Below are positions 18,630 through 28,960 of a stretch of 56,448 bases of DNA, piece by piece. A program made the position numbers and the translations under genes. The DNA is from a virus. Where the stretch lies: IMG/VR virus record IMGVR_UViG_3300030098_000047, positions 1 through 56,448 of that record; one strand, written 5' to 3'. The notes under the pieces are model-generated. The model searched no databases, was not told where the DNA came from, and worked only from the letters and a program-made list of their open reading frames with translations. Every line of letters begins with the position of its first letter. The stretch's first letter is position 1.

Positions 18630-18639
18630 ATCTTATTCC

Positions 18640-18894
18640 TTATTTACCCATTGTCATCCACACTGCACCTGCAATAAATGTTAGCAGTGCGACAGTGGTT
18701 ACTTTTACTATTGTTGACCAAACAGATTTACGTGTATCTCTCCATGCCTCTAAAAGACTACGCATTTCTATGATATCTTTAGCTGCGTCATCATCAAGTA
18801 ACCCGATAGAGCGTAGTGCCTCTTTAGCACCACGTCTAGCTGCGTTGTCTAGCATCTCTTCTAGATCTTCAGGGGTAAGTTTGATGTCACTCAT
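18640..18894 (-). CDS. Small tail-anchored membrane protein (holin-like), 84 aa
   Basis: An amphipathic N-terminal part (LEEMLDNAARRGAKEALRSI) is followed by a linker (IEMRSLLEAWRDTRKSVW) and one hydrophobic helix at about residues 63-80 (TVALLTFIAGAVWM). The same layout occurs in small alphaproteobacterial phage proteins (DUF6127-like, from memory). With one membrane span and a short positively charged end it could be a holin or a membrane anchor for ejection proteins. A second holin candidate lies at 40260-40586. Confidence 0.6.
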   Translation of the reverse strand: MSDIKLTPEDLEEMLDNAARRGAKEALRSIGLLDDDAAKDIIEMRSLLEAWRDTRKSVWSTIVKVTTVALLTFIAGAVWMTMGK

Positions 18895-19096
18895 CTACAT
18901 TCTCTAGTGATTTAGATAGCATACTTATAAATGCTTCTCGTCCTACGCTTAGTTGATCAACGTTAAACTTAGCACTTTTTAATTTACGATCTAAGTCTTG
19001 TATATGGTTCAACATACTTCTTTGTTGATCTGTTAAGTCTTCTGCAAAATATTCTTTATTATTAACAATTACTGGGGTCTTTTTATCTTTTCCCAT
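18887..19096 (-). CDS. Small hypothetical protein, 69 aa
   Basis: It overlaps the next gene by eight bases. A short strand segment (TPVIVNNKEYFAEDL) is followed by two helices (QQRSMLNHIQDLDRKLKSAKF). The layout resembles a small phage family listed, from memory, as DUF6447, usually found near tail or internal virion genes. No function is known. Confidence 0.55.
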   Translation of the reverse strand: MGKDKKTPVIVNNKEYFAEDLTDQQRSMLNHIQDLDRKLKSAKFNVDQLSVGREAFISMLSKSLENVDE

Positions 19097-19097
19097 T

Positions 19098-19964
19098 TTA
19101 GTTCTCCTTTGTGTTATCCTCCAATTGAGGCGTGTTTGTTAAAGATGTTTTATCTAATATGTTAAAACCACGACTGTTTGCAAAGTCACTTGGGCAGTGT
19201 GCCCACTTGTCTGCTAGTTTTTCTAACCATGTTATAGTATGATGATGCTCTGGAGCTTTGCCCTCTTTCATCAATTCGTTTTCCCACTGAAGGTACGCAT
19301 ATACTTCAGCTTGTGCTTGCGCTGCAGGAATACCTAGATCAAATAAATAGATCATGTTACCTTCGTCAATGACACCACCTCTAGGTCTTGCACTGTTGAG
19401 TGCTTGCTTCATGCAGGTCATAATGTGATACTTGATTTCTTCTAGCTCGTAGTCTTCTTCTGTTAATTCCTCTTTACCTATCTTTTCCATCAGGTTGTCG
19501 TACTGGTTCGTAAAGAAGTTTAGTTTACGTACTGCACCCTCAACATAACCACGAGAGCTTGCAGCCTGTGCTTGCTTCTCATTTATCTTAATCTCTAGCA
19601 TCTCTTGCTCTAGGGGGTCTGTTTCTTCTAATAGCTTACGTTCTAGCTTCTTTAGTTTTACTTCATCCTTCTTCATCTTAAAGTAAGATTCTTGTAGTGC
19701 AGCCTTAGTTTTATCTATCTCAGCTAAACTGTGCTTGATAGAACGTATAGGTGTAATAGCTGTAACGTCTAATGTTACACTCATCATCTGTGAGTGAGAC
19801 TTGTAGAAGTTGCTTGATGCTTGTCGTATAGCAGGAGCATGTTCTTTGATGTTAGCCAACATAGATTTGTATTCAGGCTTTGACATTGGTAGCTGAATGT
19901 CTATGTCTTGTGTGACCAGTTGTGTCTGATCCTCGTTATAAGTTTTTGATAAGTCTTTTAACAT
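19098..19964 (-). CDS. Hypothetical helical protein, 288 aa
   Basis: The product is mostly helical, with a long charged coiled-coil stretch (KMKKDEVKLKKLERKLLEE) in the middle and a C-terminal region with HHH and several Trp (EHHHTITWLEKLADKW). It lies between the fibre genes and the internal virion genes. It may be a virion or chaperone-like protein. No family was recognised. Confidence 0.6.
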   Translation of the reverse strand: MLKDLSKTYNEDQTQLVTQDIDIQLPMSKPEYKSMLANIKEHAPAIRQASSNFYKSHSQMMSVTLDVTAITPIRSIKHSLAEIDKTKAALQESYFKMKKDEVKLKKLERKLLEETDPLEQEMLEIKINEKQAQAASSRGYVEGAVRKLNFFTNQYDNLMEKIGKEELTEEDYELEEIKYHIMTCMKQALNSARPRGGVIDEGNMIYLFDLGIPAAQAQAEVYAYLQWENELMKEGKAPEHHHTITWLEKLADKWAHCPSDFANSRGFNILDKTSLTNTPQLEDNTKEN

Positions 19965-19978
19965 CTTAATCCTTTGTG

Positions 19979-22012
19979 TTATGATACTGCTGCTATAGCA
20001 TAGAATATGTAGTCACCATTAGTAAGACTAGAAGTAGTAGCAAATCCACCTGAGTAAGGATCTATTATATCTGCATTTGTAACTTGTGCTGCATCTGAAT
20101 TTAAAAGATTATACGGATCATTACCTGCAACAATACCGCTAGCATAATCAAATAAATACCAGTCACCTGAACTATCTGTTCTTTTAAGTATTACTAATGA
20201 AGGAGTGTTTCCTGAAAAACCACACGCTACATTTGTAGCTCCACTTTGAGTGAATGAACCAACCTTGGATACACCTGCTAGGGTAGCGAACAGGTAGGCT
20301 ATTGGTGAATTTGCAGGGTTTGACACAAGACTAACATTTAAGTCGGTGGCTGTTGTACTTGCCATATAATTAGTGCTGCCTGATGTAGCATTATTACTAT
20401 CTATCGTTAAAACACCTGTTGTTGCGCTGTTGTATACATACCAAGAATCTGAAATATCTCTGTATTTCAAAATAACTAGATCTGGTTTGACCCCTAGATT
20501 ATGCTTGACTGAACTAAGGCTTCCTGATGCCCCTGTCCATGCAACTACATCAAAAAAACCTCTGGCTCTTTTCCACATCCAAGCAGAAAAAACAGGATTT
20601 GCAGAAAATGGATCCCACGCCCCATTCATATAATCCCAATTAAAAGCAGAGTTACTACTTTCTGCATCGGCTGAGTTTAGTTTTACTCGGTTCGTACCTA
20701 CCAATCTAGCATTAGTTAACCAATCTTGAGTGGCTGTAGATTGTCTAGAAAAAATAAAATCAGTAACAAAACCTGATATAAAAGCAGGACCAGTACCTGA
20801 ACTTGATTGCACAGTGTCAATAGCAAACACATCAGAAGCTGCAGTTGGGGTTTGCATACCACCACGTCTAATTGCCATGTAGATGTATGTGCCGTTGTTC
20901 TCATTATATGCAGTAGCAGACGATGCTAACTTAAAGCCAGTTGGGGTTACTTCAATAAAATCAAAACCATCATCGCCATTCTCTAAATTAGGATATAAAC
21001 GTACATCATTTCCTCCAGTAACTAATCCTCTCATGGTATCAACTATATTCCATTGACTTGTGCTGTCTATTCTTTTTTGAAAAATAAATTGAGGCTCAAA
21101 GCCAAGGTTTATAGTTGGTCCATTATCAGCTCCATTACCAGTATAACTCCCACACTTAATTATATCCTGATCTCCAGATTCACCAAACCCACCGTCATCA
21201 TCGTTGTGTGCAAAAATGTAGGCAATGTAATTTACTCCACTATCATTTGCAGAATAAGAGGGATTTCCTGCTTTAGAAAGCGTAATAGTACTACCAGAAA
21301 CGTGATCTACGCCATTTGCTAAATTAGCCTCTGCACCAGTGTTATTTAATCTTAGTATTTTACCAGTAGAAGCAGACCTATGATAAACTTGCCAATCTTC
21401 AGTTTCATTTAAACCTTTTATTAAAACCATACCAACATTACCACCTATATTGTGAGATAATGTTCTTGTACTTTCTCCATCTCCTGACCATGTTTGAATA
21501 TCAAAAAACTTAGGGGCTTTGCGAAATGTCCAAGAGACATATTCAGTAGATCCAGTACCATAATTTATTGAGTGATTGTTTCCTACTGTAAAGCCATTTG
21601 CATTAAATTCAAATAAAGATGAAAAACCGCCATATTGTGGAAATTGCTGACTTGTTCGTAAATACTTATCATCACCTCTAACAGTATCAAATAAAATATG
21701 ATTAGGAAGACCTGCTCCGTCACCTGGGTCTGTTCTGCCTTTAAGCCAAACCAAACCGCCTTCGTTACTAAGGTCAATGCCGTTGGTTATCGTTTGTTCA
21801 GACCCTGTTCCAGTATACAAATAAGTTTGAAACAAATTATCAACAAAAGAAGCAGGGTTAACGTTACCTGTAGTAGGCCAATTACCACCTTTGATAAGAT
21901 CTAATGCTTCATTGATATCCCACACACCTGATGCTGCACTGTTTTGAAAAGCTCCATCAGGTACTACTTTACTAGCAGATATAACATTAGCTGTGAAGTC
22001 TCTAGTTGTCAT
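19979..22012 (-). CDS. Tail fibre or receptor-binding protein with lectin-like repeats, 677 aa
   Basis: About six repeats follow the pattern hydrophobic-rich strand, Lys, variable residues, Trp and aromatic strand, for example MVLIKGLNETEDWQVYH, FIFQKRIDSTSQWNIVD, LVILKYRDISDSWYVY and LVILKRTDSSGDWYLFD. These look like beta-sandwich units found in marine phage fibres. There is no obvious N-terminal virion anchor. The stop-start overlap with the neighbouring propeller gene places it in a host-recognition cluster. Confidence 0.7.
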   Translation of the reverse strand: MTTRDFTANVISASKVVPDGAFQNSAASGVWDINEALDLIKGGNWPTTGNVNPASFVDNLFQTYLYTGTGSEQTITNGIDLSNEGGLVWLKGRTDPGDGAGLPNHILFDTVRGDDKYLRTSQQFPQYGGFSSLFEFNANGFTVGNNHSINYGTGSTEYVSWTFRKAPKFFDIQTWSGDGESTRTLSHNIGGNVGMVLIKGLNETEDWQVYHRSASTGKILRLNNTGAEANLANGVDHVSGSTITLSKAGNPSYSANDSGVNYIAYIFAHNDDDGGFGESGDQDIIKCGSYTGNGADNGPTINLGFEPQFIFQKRIDSTSQWNIVDTMRGLVTGGNDVRLYPNLENGDDGFDFIEVTPTGFKLASSATAYNENNGTYIYMAIRRGGMQTPTAASDVFAIDTVQSSSGTGPAFISGFVTDFIFSRQSTATQDWLTNARLVGTNRVKLNSADAESSNSAFNWDYMNGAWDPFSANPVFSAWMWKRARGFFDVVAWTGASGSLSSVKHNLGVKPDLVILKYRDISDSWYVYNSATTGVLTIDSNNATSGSTNYMASTTATDLNVSLVSNPANSPIAYLFATLAGVSKVGSFTQSGATNVACGFSGNTPSLVILKRTDSSGDWYLFDYASGIVAGNDPYNLLNSDAAQVTNADIIDPYSGGFATTSSLTNGDYIFYAIAAVS

Positions 22013-22968
22013 TAAGCTATACCTCCATGTGCAGAAGATGTTGCAGCAGAAAATCTACGGCCTTCAACTCCATTTCCAAAATCTGTGGCATTGCCTGTTG
22101 AGGCTATTGTAACAGATTCTATAGTATCTATATAATAGTTTTCTCCTGCTTCTCTACCATTTAGAAACAAGCCTTGCGTTTTATTTGCTGTGGCAGTAAG
22201 CGCATATCTAGCAGCAGTTAAATCACCAAAGTCTGTTGTATTTCCTGTTGAAGCTATGGTTATGTACTGAATTACATTTGAAGCACTAGAAGGTATACCA
22301 CCTCCAAATAGTCCTCTTGTAGAACCTGCACATGCAGAAAGTTGTTGAGTAGCTGCAACTAAGTTACCAAAATCTGTAACATTACCTGTGCTACCTATTG
22401 TTACATATTCCATTACATCTAAATTAGAACCAGAGTTTCCACCACCAATTACAGCCCTAGTTGCACTAGCTAATCCTGACACATAGTTTTTAGATGCACT
22501 TGCATCTCCAAAGTCTTGTGCGTTACCTGTGGAAGCTATTGTTACGTAATCTATTACGTCACTGTTTGCACTACCTGTATTTCCACATGCTGTAAGACTA
22601 CGTGTTGAACTTGATGCTCCTGCTGCACTTCCCCTAGCTACTGTTAAGTCTCCAAAGTCAGCAGTCGTACCTGCACTAGCTATAGTAACATATTGTATTA
22701 CATTATGCCCACTGCCACTAGGATTACCACCAGAAAATAAACCTCTAGTTGAAGAGCCTGATCCTGCAGGTTCTCTTGCACCAACTCCTACATCACCCCA
22801 GTCAGTTGCATTTCCACCACTACCAAAATTTACTGTATCTATTGTGGCAGAGTCATTTGTTGCAGATGTTGTACCCATGCCAAAAACAGCAATGTCTGGA
22901 GGACTAGGCCAATCTGAAGCATACTGTATCTGTGTTGTGAGTGACCACACGCCATTATAGTTAGGCAT
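22012..22968 (-). CDS. Six-repeat propeller-like adhesin, 318 aa
   Basis: After the short start MPNYNG, the protein consists of six units of about 48 residues with the pattern TRGLFGGG, NVIxYVTIAS, TGNATDFGDL. It ends in a half unit (SSAHGGIA) that could close a ring, as in beta-propellers of the Kelch type. The repeat units are the same as in the adjacent 405-residue protein. It probably decorates the tail and binds host surface sugar. The starts and stops of the three neighbouring fibre genes touch (TAATG). Confidence 0.7.
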   Translation of the reverse strand: MPNYNGVWSLTTQIQYASDWPSPPDIAVFGMGTTSATNDSATIDTVNFGSGGNATDWGDVGVGAREPAGSGSSTRGLFSGGNPSGSGHNVIQYVTIASAGTTADFGDLTVARGSAAGASSSTRSLTACGNTGSANSDVIDYVTIASTGNAQDFGDASASKNYVSGLASATRAVIGGGNSGSNLDVMEYVTIGSTGNVTDFGNLVAATQQLSACAGSTRGLFGGGIPSSASNVIQYITIASTGNTTDFGDLTAARYALTATANKTQGLFLNGREAGENYYIDTIESVTIASTGNATDFGNGVEGRRFSAATSSAHGGIA

Positions 22969-24185
22969 TACTGAAGTCCTCCACTAGCATTGCAAGAAGC
23001 ATTTACTGCATACCTCGCTACAGTAAGATCACCAAAGTCTTGTGCGTTACCAGTGGATGCTATTGTAATATAGTCCATAGTATTTGTTACAGGGCCTCCT
23101 AATCCACCCCCAAAAATGCCTCTTGTATTTGTGCTTGCACCATCAAAATAATGTCTTGCTACAGTAAGATCACCAAAGTCAGTCGCATTGCCTGTGGAGG
23201 CTATAGTAATATAGTCTAAAGTATTTTGAGCACTGCTAGTATAACCACCACCAAAAACACCTCTAGTTGAAGAGTTTACTGCACCATTACCATATCTAGC
23301 TTGTGTTAAATCACCAAAGTCGGTTGCATTGCCTGTGGAGGCTATTGTGACATAATCCATCATGTTTGAATTGCCTCCTGCATCATAGCCACCCCCAAAA
23401 ACAGCTCTGGTTGGGCTTGCAACACCTCCTGAAGCATAAGCAGTTGCTACTGTTCTATCTCCAAAATCTGTGGAATTACCTGTAGAAGCTATAGTAACAT
23501 ATTCAATAACATTTGAATAACTAGGAATAAGACCACCTGCAACTAATCCTCTGGTTGCATTAGAAGCACCAGAACCATTTCCAGTAGCAGCGAGTAAATC
23601 ACCAAAATCTGTAGCGTTTCCAAGAGTTGCATATGTAAAATATTCAATTATGTTTACATAACCACCGCCTGATGGTGCGCCCCCTCCTACAACACTTCTT
23701 GTTGTCGATCCAAAAGCTCCTGAAATATAATGACGAGAATTACTTAAATTACCAAAATCTGTAGCGTTTCCAAGGGTTGCTGGAGTAATATAATCAACTG
23801 TATCTAAAGAATTTCCTGTTGTTATTTCTAGACCACCGTAGAATAAAGCTCTAGAGGCAGCAGGACTAAAACTAGAACTAGCTTCACTAGGGGCAGATGT
23901 ACCGTAAGCGTTAATAGCCCACACTTTAGCGGTGTAAGACGTACCATTAGATAAACTACTTACAACAATAGGAGAAGATGTGCCTGTGTTAGAACCTGCA
24001 CTATAGTTATCACCACTTGAAGAAACCTGTGCAACAAACCCTGTAATAGCAGATGTACCTGTATCAGTAGGTGCAGTAAATGCTACACTTACCTGTGCAT
24101 CACTTGCAGTAGGTGTAACATCTGTAGGTGGATCAGGTGCATCTAATCCATCAGTGCCTATAAAACCACCGTTGTATCTGGGCAT
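22968..24185 (-). CDS. Fibronectin III plus six-repeat propeller-like adhesin, 405 aa
   Basis: The protein starts MPRYNG, like its neighbour. Residues about 14-108 form a fibronectin type III domain (PPTDVTPTASDAQVSVAFTA, SLSNGTSYTAKVWAINAYG). Six repeats with TRGVFGGG, YVTIASTGNATDFGDL and a closing half unit (SCNASGGLQ) follow. It is a paralogue of the 318-residue protein with an added Ig-like stalk. It is likely a tail adhesin. Confidence 0.75.
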   Translation of the reverse strand: MPRYNGGFIGTDGLDAPDPPTDVTPTASDAQVSVAFTAPTDTGTSAITGFVAQVSSSGDNYSAGSNTGTSSPIVVSSLSNGTSYTAKVWAINAYGTSAPSEASSSFSPAASRALFYGGLEITTGNSLDTVDYITPATLGNATDFGNLSNSRHYISGAFGSTTRSVVGGGAPSGGGYVNIIEYFTYATLGNATDFGDLLAATGNGSGASNATRGLVAGGLIPSYSNVIEYVTIASTGNSTDFGDRTVATAYASGGVASPTRAVFGGGYDAGGNSNMMDYVTIASTGNATDFGDLTQARYGNGAVNSSTRGVFGGGYTSSAQNTLDYITIASTGNATDFGDLTVARHYFDGASTNTRGIFGGGLGGPVTNTMDYITIASTGNAQDFGDLTVARYAVNASCNASGGLQ

Positions 24186-24197
24186 TACTAATTACCT

Positions 24198-24560
24198 TTA
24201 GTCTACTAGAAGTTCGTAACTAACCAAGTATGTTAGATCACTGTTAGCAGAAGCTGTAACAGCGAGTAGATCTGTTTCGTCTAAATAAAATCCATTGTCT
24301 TTACCTACAACAACTAGAGTTGCATCAGCAGGTACAGATATTGTATTAGCTATCTTAACATAGTTTGATCCGTTATCTACACTTACCTCAACGGTAATGT
24401 CAGCAGCATTTGTACCATCTATGTTTGATATCATTAGTGTGTTTATTTTTGCACAGTTTTCTGCAGGTACATCAACGATGTCTGCTCTACTTGTTGTAAC
24501 TGCACCAACTGCTACCTTTGGAGTAATAGTTGCTACATTAATTATATTTGGGGTTGCCAT
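24198..24560 (-). CDS. Small beta-rich virion protein, 120 aa
   Basis: AAAGGTAAAAG precedes the ATG. Alternating strand pattern throughout (NTLMISNIDGTNAADITVEV, NTISVPADATLVVV) suggests a single beta-sandwich. It lies between the long tail fibre and the adhesin genes, so it could be a fibre accessory, decoration or attachment protein. No named family was recognised. Confidence 0.6.
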   Translation of the reverse strand: MATPNIINVATITPKVAVGAVTTSRADIVDVPAENCAKINTLMISNIDGTNAADITVEVSVDNGSNYVKIANTISVPADATLVVVGKDNGFYLDETDLLAVTASANSDLTYLVSYELLVD

Positions 24561-24574
24561 TTGCTTTTACCTTT

Positions 24575-27220
24575 CTATCCAAATACTATTGCCATAGCAA
24601 TGGCAAATCCTTTAGTGGCAGCACTACCTGCAGCGTAAGTTTTTACGTCTGATGCAGGAATAGTTTTCATTGTGCCATTATCATTTACTATAAAACCGTC
24701 AGCATCTGCTAACGTTATTGAACTACCAACAGAGGTATCACCATCTAGTAAATTTAATTCCGATGCAGTTGCTGTAGCACCGTCAAGTATATTTAACTCT
24801 GCAGCAGTAGAAGTTACAGCAGTTCCGTTTATTGCTAGTTTATCTGTGACAACATTGAACGTACCATTGTCTTCAATCCTAGCTACCTCTGTTCCATCTC
24901 TTTGTTGAAAGATAAGATCTTTAGCATCTACAACAGGTCTGATAATTACATCACTAGAAGAGTTAGTGATTCTAAGTACCTCAGTTCCACCGTCTTGAAA
25001 CTTAAAGTCACCACCGTCTGCATCAAGTATTATATCACCTGCAACGTCTACTGTCAAGTCTCCTGATGATAAATCTATTTCTGTTCCGTCAATAGTAATA
25101 TTATCTACAACTACACCTGCGTTGGCTGTAACTACACCACCAACAGCTAGAGTAGATGCCATGTCAACAGCACCATCAATATCAACAACATCTAAGTTAG
25201 CTGTGCCGTCTACATCAATGTCACCACTAATATCTAAAGATGCAGCAATAAGTTGATCTACCTGTAAGTCTTCGTGATTAGAACCTAACTTTAACTCAAA
25301 CTTTGGACCTGTAGTGTTATAGGTAAATGTAGCATCGTCACCACTACCACCCTCTATTGTAATACCTGCACCGTTGACTACGGCAGATGTGCTGTTGTTA
25401 CTATCAAGAACAATATTATGATCGTTAAGAGTTACAGTGGTAGAGTTTACTGTAGTGGTTGTACCTGATACAGTTAAGTTACCTTCTATTGTTACGTTAG
25501 CACCACTAAATGTCATAGCAGATGTAGTGCCTGATTTTATAACAAGTTCTCCACTGCTGTTAGTGAGTCCACCATAAGTTGTGCCACCGTCTTTTAACAG
25601 AACGTCTGCACCATCAGCGTCAAGAGTAATATCTCCTGCAGAGTCTAGAGTTATTGTAGAGCCTGTTATATTTGTTATTACAGGATCTGTAAGTGTTTTA
25701 TTTGTTAGGGTATCTGTCGTAGTCTTACCCACTAAAGTATCTGTGGTAGCAGGTAATGTTAGTGTTATGTTTCCACTAAATGCTGAGTGAGCAGGAGCTT
25801 GTAGTTGAGCATAGTGTGCGTTAGAAGCCTCACAGTAAAATCTAACATATGATTGTGCTCCAGAGTTTTTAATAGAAATAGCACCTGACTGCATATCAAT
25901 ACCGTTAGAACCATCTATTCTAACAACACCTGAACCATTTGGTGTTATAGCAATATTACCATTAGATGCAGAAACAATACCGTTACCATTAACATCTAAG
26001 TCACCACCTAATTGTGGAGTGCTGTCTTCTACTACGTTAGAGATAGCAACACCACCAACAGCAAGACCTGATACTATTGTACTACGTGTAATCTTTTTAA
26101 GACCACCACCAGATGTATCTACAGCAAGAAACACGTCATCGTTAGCTACAGTACTAATCTCAGATAAATCACCTACAGCCGTAGGATTAAAGTTTGTACC
26201 ATCTGCAATAAGAAGATGTCCTGAGGTATTTGTACCCATAGTTAGATCATCACCACTGATAGTGAGATCACCTGCAAGTGTAAGGTTTCTTATACCTGTA
26301 TAATCTTTATTAGCATCTAGTATAACAGCTTTAGAGTTAATAGCTGTACCTGTTCCTGTAGAACCTAAGTCAAGAGCGTTGAGTTCACCTACAACTGCTG
26401 TAATACCATCTAAAGTATTTATTTCTGCAGTAGTAGCAGTAACACCATCCATGATGTTAAGTTCAGCAGCAGTTGCACTTATAGCTGTGCCGTTAAAGTT
26501 TATTGCATCTGCGTGAAGTGTACCATCAAAAAAACCATCCTTAAACTCAAAGGAGCTAGAACCTAAGTCTACATCGTCATCTGTTGTAGGAAGTATTGAT
26601 CCGTTGTTAAACGTAACCTGTGTCTCACCACCTGCAGTAACTGTAATTACATCAGAGCCACTGAAAGCTATACTTGTGTTTGAATCTGCGTCACCTGAAA
26701 TACTATCTAGTTGTACAGCACCTACGTTAGATAAAGCAGCATCGCCAAAGTCTACAGCACCTGCAACGGTAAGAGTTCCTGATACATCTACATTACCATT
26801 TATATCAACAGTGGTAGCAGCAATTTGTATCTCTGTATCTGCAACAAGATCAAGTTGACCATCAGCACTAGAGTTTATAAATATAGCTGTGTCACGAAAC
26901 TGTATCTTTTCGTCAGATGCTATTAAAATATCATCAGAAAACTCAAAGTAGTCTTCATCCTCCATCCATTTTAATTCACCGTCATTAGTCTCGCCATCAA
27001 AGGTTACAGTAATATCTGAACCTGCTGTGGCATCACCTATGGTAATACTTGTACCTAATAGTTTAGTAATAGGCCCACCCTCTGCAGCCGTACCATCGTG
27101 AGTGTGTCCTGTGCTTGCTGCAAACGCAGCTAAGAGTTGATCATATTCATTGTTGAACAGATCGGCAGTAATAACATCACCGTCTGTAAAACTAGATTGT
27201 CTCGTGTATGTATTACCCAT
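24575..27220 (-). CDS. Long tail fibre protein, 881 aa
   Basis: The N-terminal segment (FTDGDVITADLFNNEYDQLL, then STGHTHDG) is the type that anchors fibres to the virion in marine podoviruses. The shaft is Asp-, Thr- and Gly-rich beta repeat, and it contains the fibre motif AELNILDGVT and variants (AELNIMDG, AEINTLDG, GELNALD, SELNLLDG) in two clusters. A short hydrophobic C-terminus follows (KGFAIAMAIVFG). It likely contacts the host receptor with the adjacent adhesins. Confidence 0.85.
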   Translation of the reverse strand: MGNTYTRQSSFTDGDVITADLFNNEYDQLLAAFAASTGHTHDGTAAEGGPITKLLGTSITIGDATAGSDITVTFDGETNDGELKWMEDEDYFEFSDDILIASDEKIQFRDTAIFINSSADGQLDLVADTEIQIAATTVDINGNVDVSGTLTVAGAVDFGDAALSNVGAVQLDSISGDADSNTSIAFSGSDVITVTAGGETQVTFNNGSILPTTDDDVDLGSSSFEFKDGFFDGTLHADAINFNGTAISATAAELNIMDGVTATTAEINTLDGITAVVGELNALDLGSTGTGTAINSKAVILDANKDYTGIRNLTLAGDLTISGDDLTMGTNTSGHLLIADGTNFNPTAVGDLSEISTVANDDVFLAVDTSGGGLKKITRSTIVSGLAVGGVAISNVVEDSTPQLGGDLDVNGNGIVSASNGNIAITPNGSGVVRIDGSNGIDMQSGAISIKNSGAQSYVRFYCEASNAHYAQLQAPAHSAFSGNITLTLPATTDTLVGKTTTDTLTNKTLTDPVITNITGSTITLDSAGDITLDADGADVLLKDGGTTYGGLTNSSGELVIKSGTTSAMTFSGANVTIEGNLTVSGTTTTVNSTTVTLNDHNIVLDSNNSTSAVVNGAGITIEGGSGDDATFTYNTTGPKFELKLGSNHEDLQVDQLIAASLDISGDIDVDGTANLDVVDIDGAVDMASTLAVGGVVTANAGVVVDNITIDGTEIDLSSGDLTVDVAGDIILDADGGDFKFQDGGTEVLRITNSSSDVIIRPVVDAKDLIFQQRDGTEVARIEDNGTFNVVTDKLAINGTAVTSTAAELNILDGATATASELNLLDGDTSVGSSITLADADGFIVNDNGTMKTIPASDVKTYAAGSAATKGFAIAMAIVFG

Positions 27221-28960
27221 CTAACGTCTTGCTCCTACTTGATATTCTAATTGAAACCCTTTTAGGGAATATGGTGCTGTTTCGCCACCATCTTTAATTC
27301 TTAATGCAACAGAAAAACCTGATCCTTCTACTGACTGTCTTACAAGTGGTTGTGAAGGTCCACCAAAAACAAATTGTACTGCACTTCCGCTAGTGCTAAA
27401 AGTAGCTGAACCAAATAATGCAGCTACGTCTGAAGTATCTAATGCATAAGGAGCAGGTCTTGCTGAGTCTGTAGATTCGTTATCATATAACACTAACAAA
27501 TCTGCATCAATAGCTGACTCAGGTTTGTAATTAAGGATAACTCTTTGCATGTGTTTTCTAACACCAGTATCTCCAAAACTTAAATCTGGACTTCTATATC
27601 TTCCTAGTATTGATGTTCCATCAAAGGTATTACCTCTTTCCTGTCTGTGTACAAAACCTGAAAAATCACCATGTAAAACTCTAACATCTCCATCAACAAC
27701 TAAAGTATCTGTAGCTGAAGGTTTTACCCCTCGTATTTCAGAAAACTCAAATTTATCTGCTCTTCTAACACAAATAATACCTTGCGTTATTTTTTCACCT
27801 TGACCTACTTTTGAAAAGAATATTCTATATTGTGTTTTGTCTGGTATAACTACACTTTCAAATACTGTAGAGTCTTTAATGTTAGCATCAAAAATAGATT
27901 GTACATTTTGTGTAATAGCACCAAGAGCCGTATCACCAATCCTTGCAGTAGCAGCAACAGTCCTGAGTCCATCAGGTCCAAGAAATAATAAGTCACCTGC
28001 AAATTCTTGTATAGTGTCTTTATTTACACAACCAATATCTCTAGTAACTGGTTGTATAGCAAAGTCACTAAGAGTAGATCCTGTCATTTTAAATATTCTG
28101 TTTTCACAAAATATAAATAAAGAATCCCTAAATACTTTTAGTCCAACAATATTATCATCTACTTTAATAGTTCCTGCACCGTCAGCAGATTGAAAACCAT
28201 CCTCATCAAAAGGTTCACTAAATACTAAAGTTTGTGGTGTGCTAGACTTACCTGCATAAAACATATGGTTTTTAAAAACTACAACTATAGAAGAACCTTC
28301 TACAGAACTTTCACTGACATCTGTTGCTGATAAAGAAGAGTTAAATATAGTTGGAGCATTTGCACCATCAACAACTATGATCTTTTCATTACCGTCAAAA
28401 TTGTATCTTTCAAAACTATATTTGTCTGCATTAGTTCTACCAGTATCTCTTTCAGTCCAAGACTCTGAAACAGCATCGTCAACAGCGTGATCAGCAGCAG
28501 TTGTACTTGATGTAGCACGAGTTACACCTGTAAAAGCACTTGCAGTAACACCAGTGTATGTAAATAACTCATCATTAATTTGCAGTGTACCACTAGAAGA
28601 AAAACCTGTTGTTGAGTCTACATTTAAAGTTCCAGATCCTGTCATACCTGTACCAGATGTAACTTTATTTGTAAGTTCAGTAGAGGCAGAACTAAATATT
28701 TTTTCACCTCTAGCTGCTATTACTTTATCTGCAAAGTTAGCAACCATTAGTATTCTTTCACCAGAACTAGATGTTTGAGGCACTTGCTGGTTTACATATT
28801 TACGAAAACCATTTATTCTTCTATAGCCACCTTCAATATCAGGCTCAAAGTTTTCTAACTCTAATGCTTCACCAGGTTGCATTAAAAATGTAGAACGATT
28901 TAAAACTAAACCACCTTCACAGTTAAATGCTGCAGGTTGTGCTTGAGATAGATCTGGCAT
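27221..28960 (-). CDS. Tail tube/nozzle-like protein, 579 aa
   Basis: The N-terminus (GGLVLNRSTFLMQPGEALEL, then GGYRRINGFRKY) and the repeated beta-strand pattern match the propeller-like tail nozzle proteins of marine podoviruses that occupy the T7 gp12 position. It lies directly after the gp11-like gene and before the tail fibre, which is the usual order. Residues about 75-150 hold an inserted module (GTLQINDELFTYTGV...FTGVTRATSSTTAA) that is also present in the neighbouring protein. Confidence 0.7.
   Translation of the reverse strand: MPDLSQAQPAAFNCEGGLVLNRSTFLMQPGEALELENFEPDIEGGYRRINGFRKYVNQQVPQTSSSGERILMVANFADKVIAARGEKIFSSASTELTNKVTSGTGMTGSGTLNVDSTTGFSSSGTLQINDELFTYTGVTASAFTGVTRATSSTTAADHAVDDAVSESWTERDTGRTNADKYSFERYNFDGNEKIIVVDGANAPTIFNSSLSATDVSESSVEGSSIVVVFKNHMFYAGKSSTPQTLVFSEPFDEDGFQSADGAGTIKVDDNIVGLKVFRDSLFIFCENRIFKMTGSTLSDFAIQPVTRDIGCVNKDTIQEFAGDLLFLGPDGLRTVAATARIGDTALGAITQNVQSIFDANIKDSTVFESVVIPDKTQYRIFFSKVGQGEKITQGIICVRRADKFEFSEIRGVKPSATDTLVVDGDVRVLHGDFSGFVHRQERGNTFDGTSILGRYRSPDLSFGDTGVRKHMQRVILNYKPESAIDADLLVLYDNESTDSARPAPYALDTSDVAALFGSATFSTSGSAVQFVFGGPSQPLVRQSVEGSGFSVALRIKDGGETAPYSLKGFQLEYQVGARR

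Noticed and set aside
22012-24185. Regular DNA repeats resembling a repeat array
   Set aside because: The period is about 144 bases and in frame with conserved protein units, so this is protein repeat structure, not a CRISPR array.
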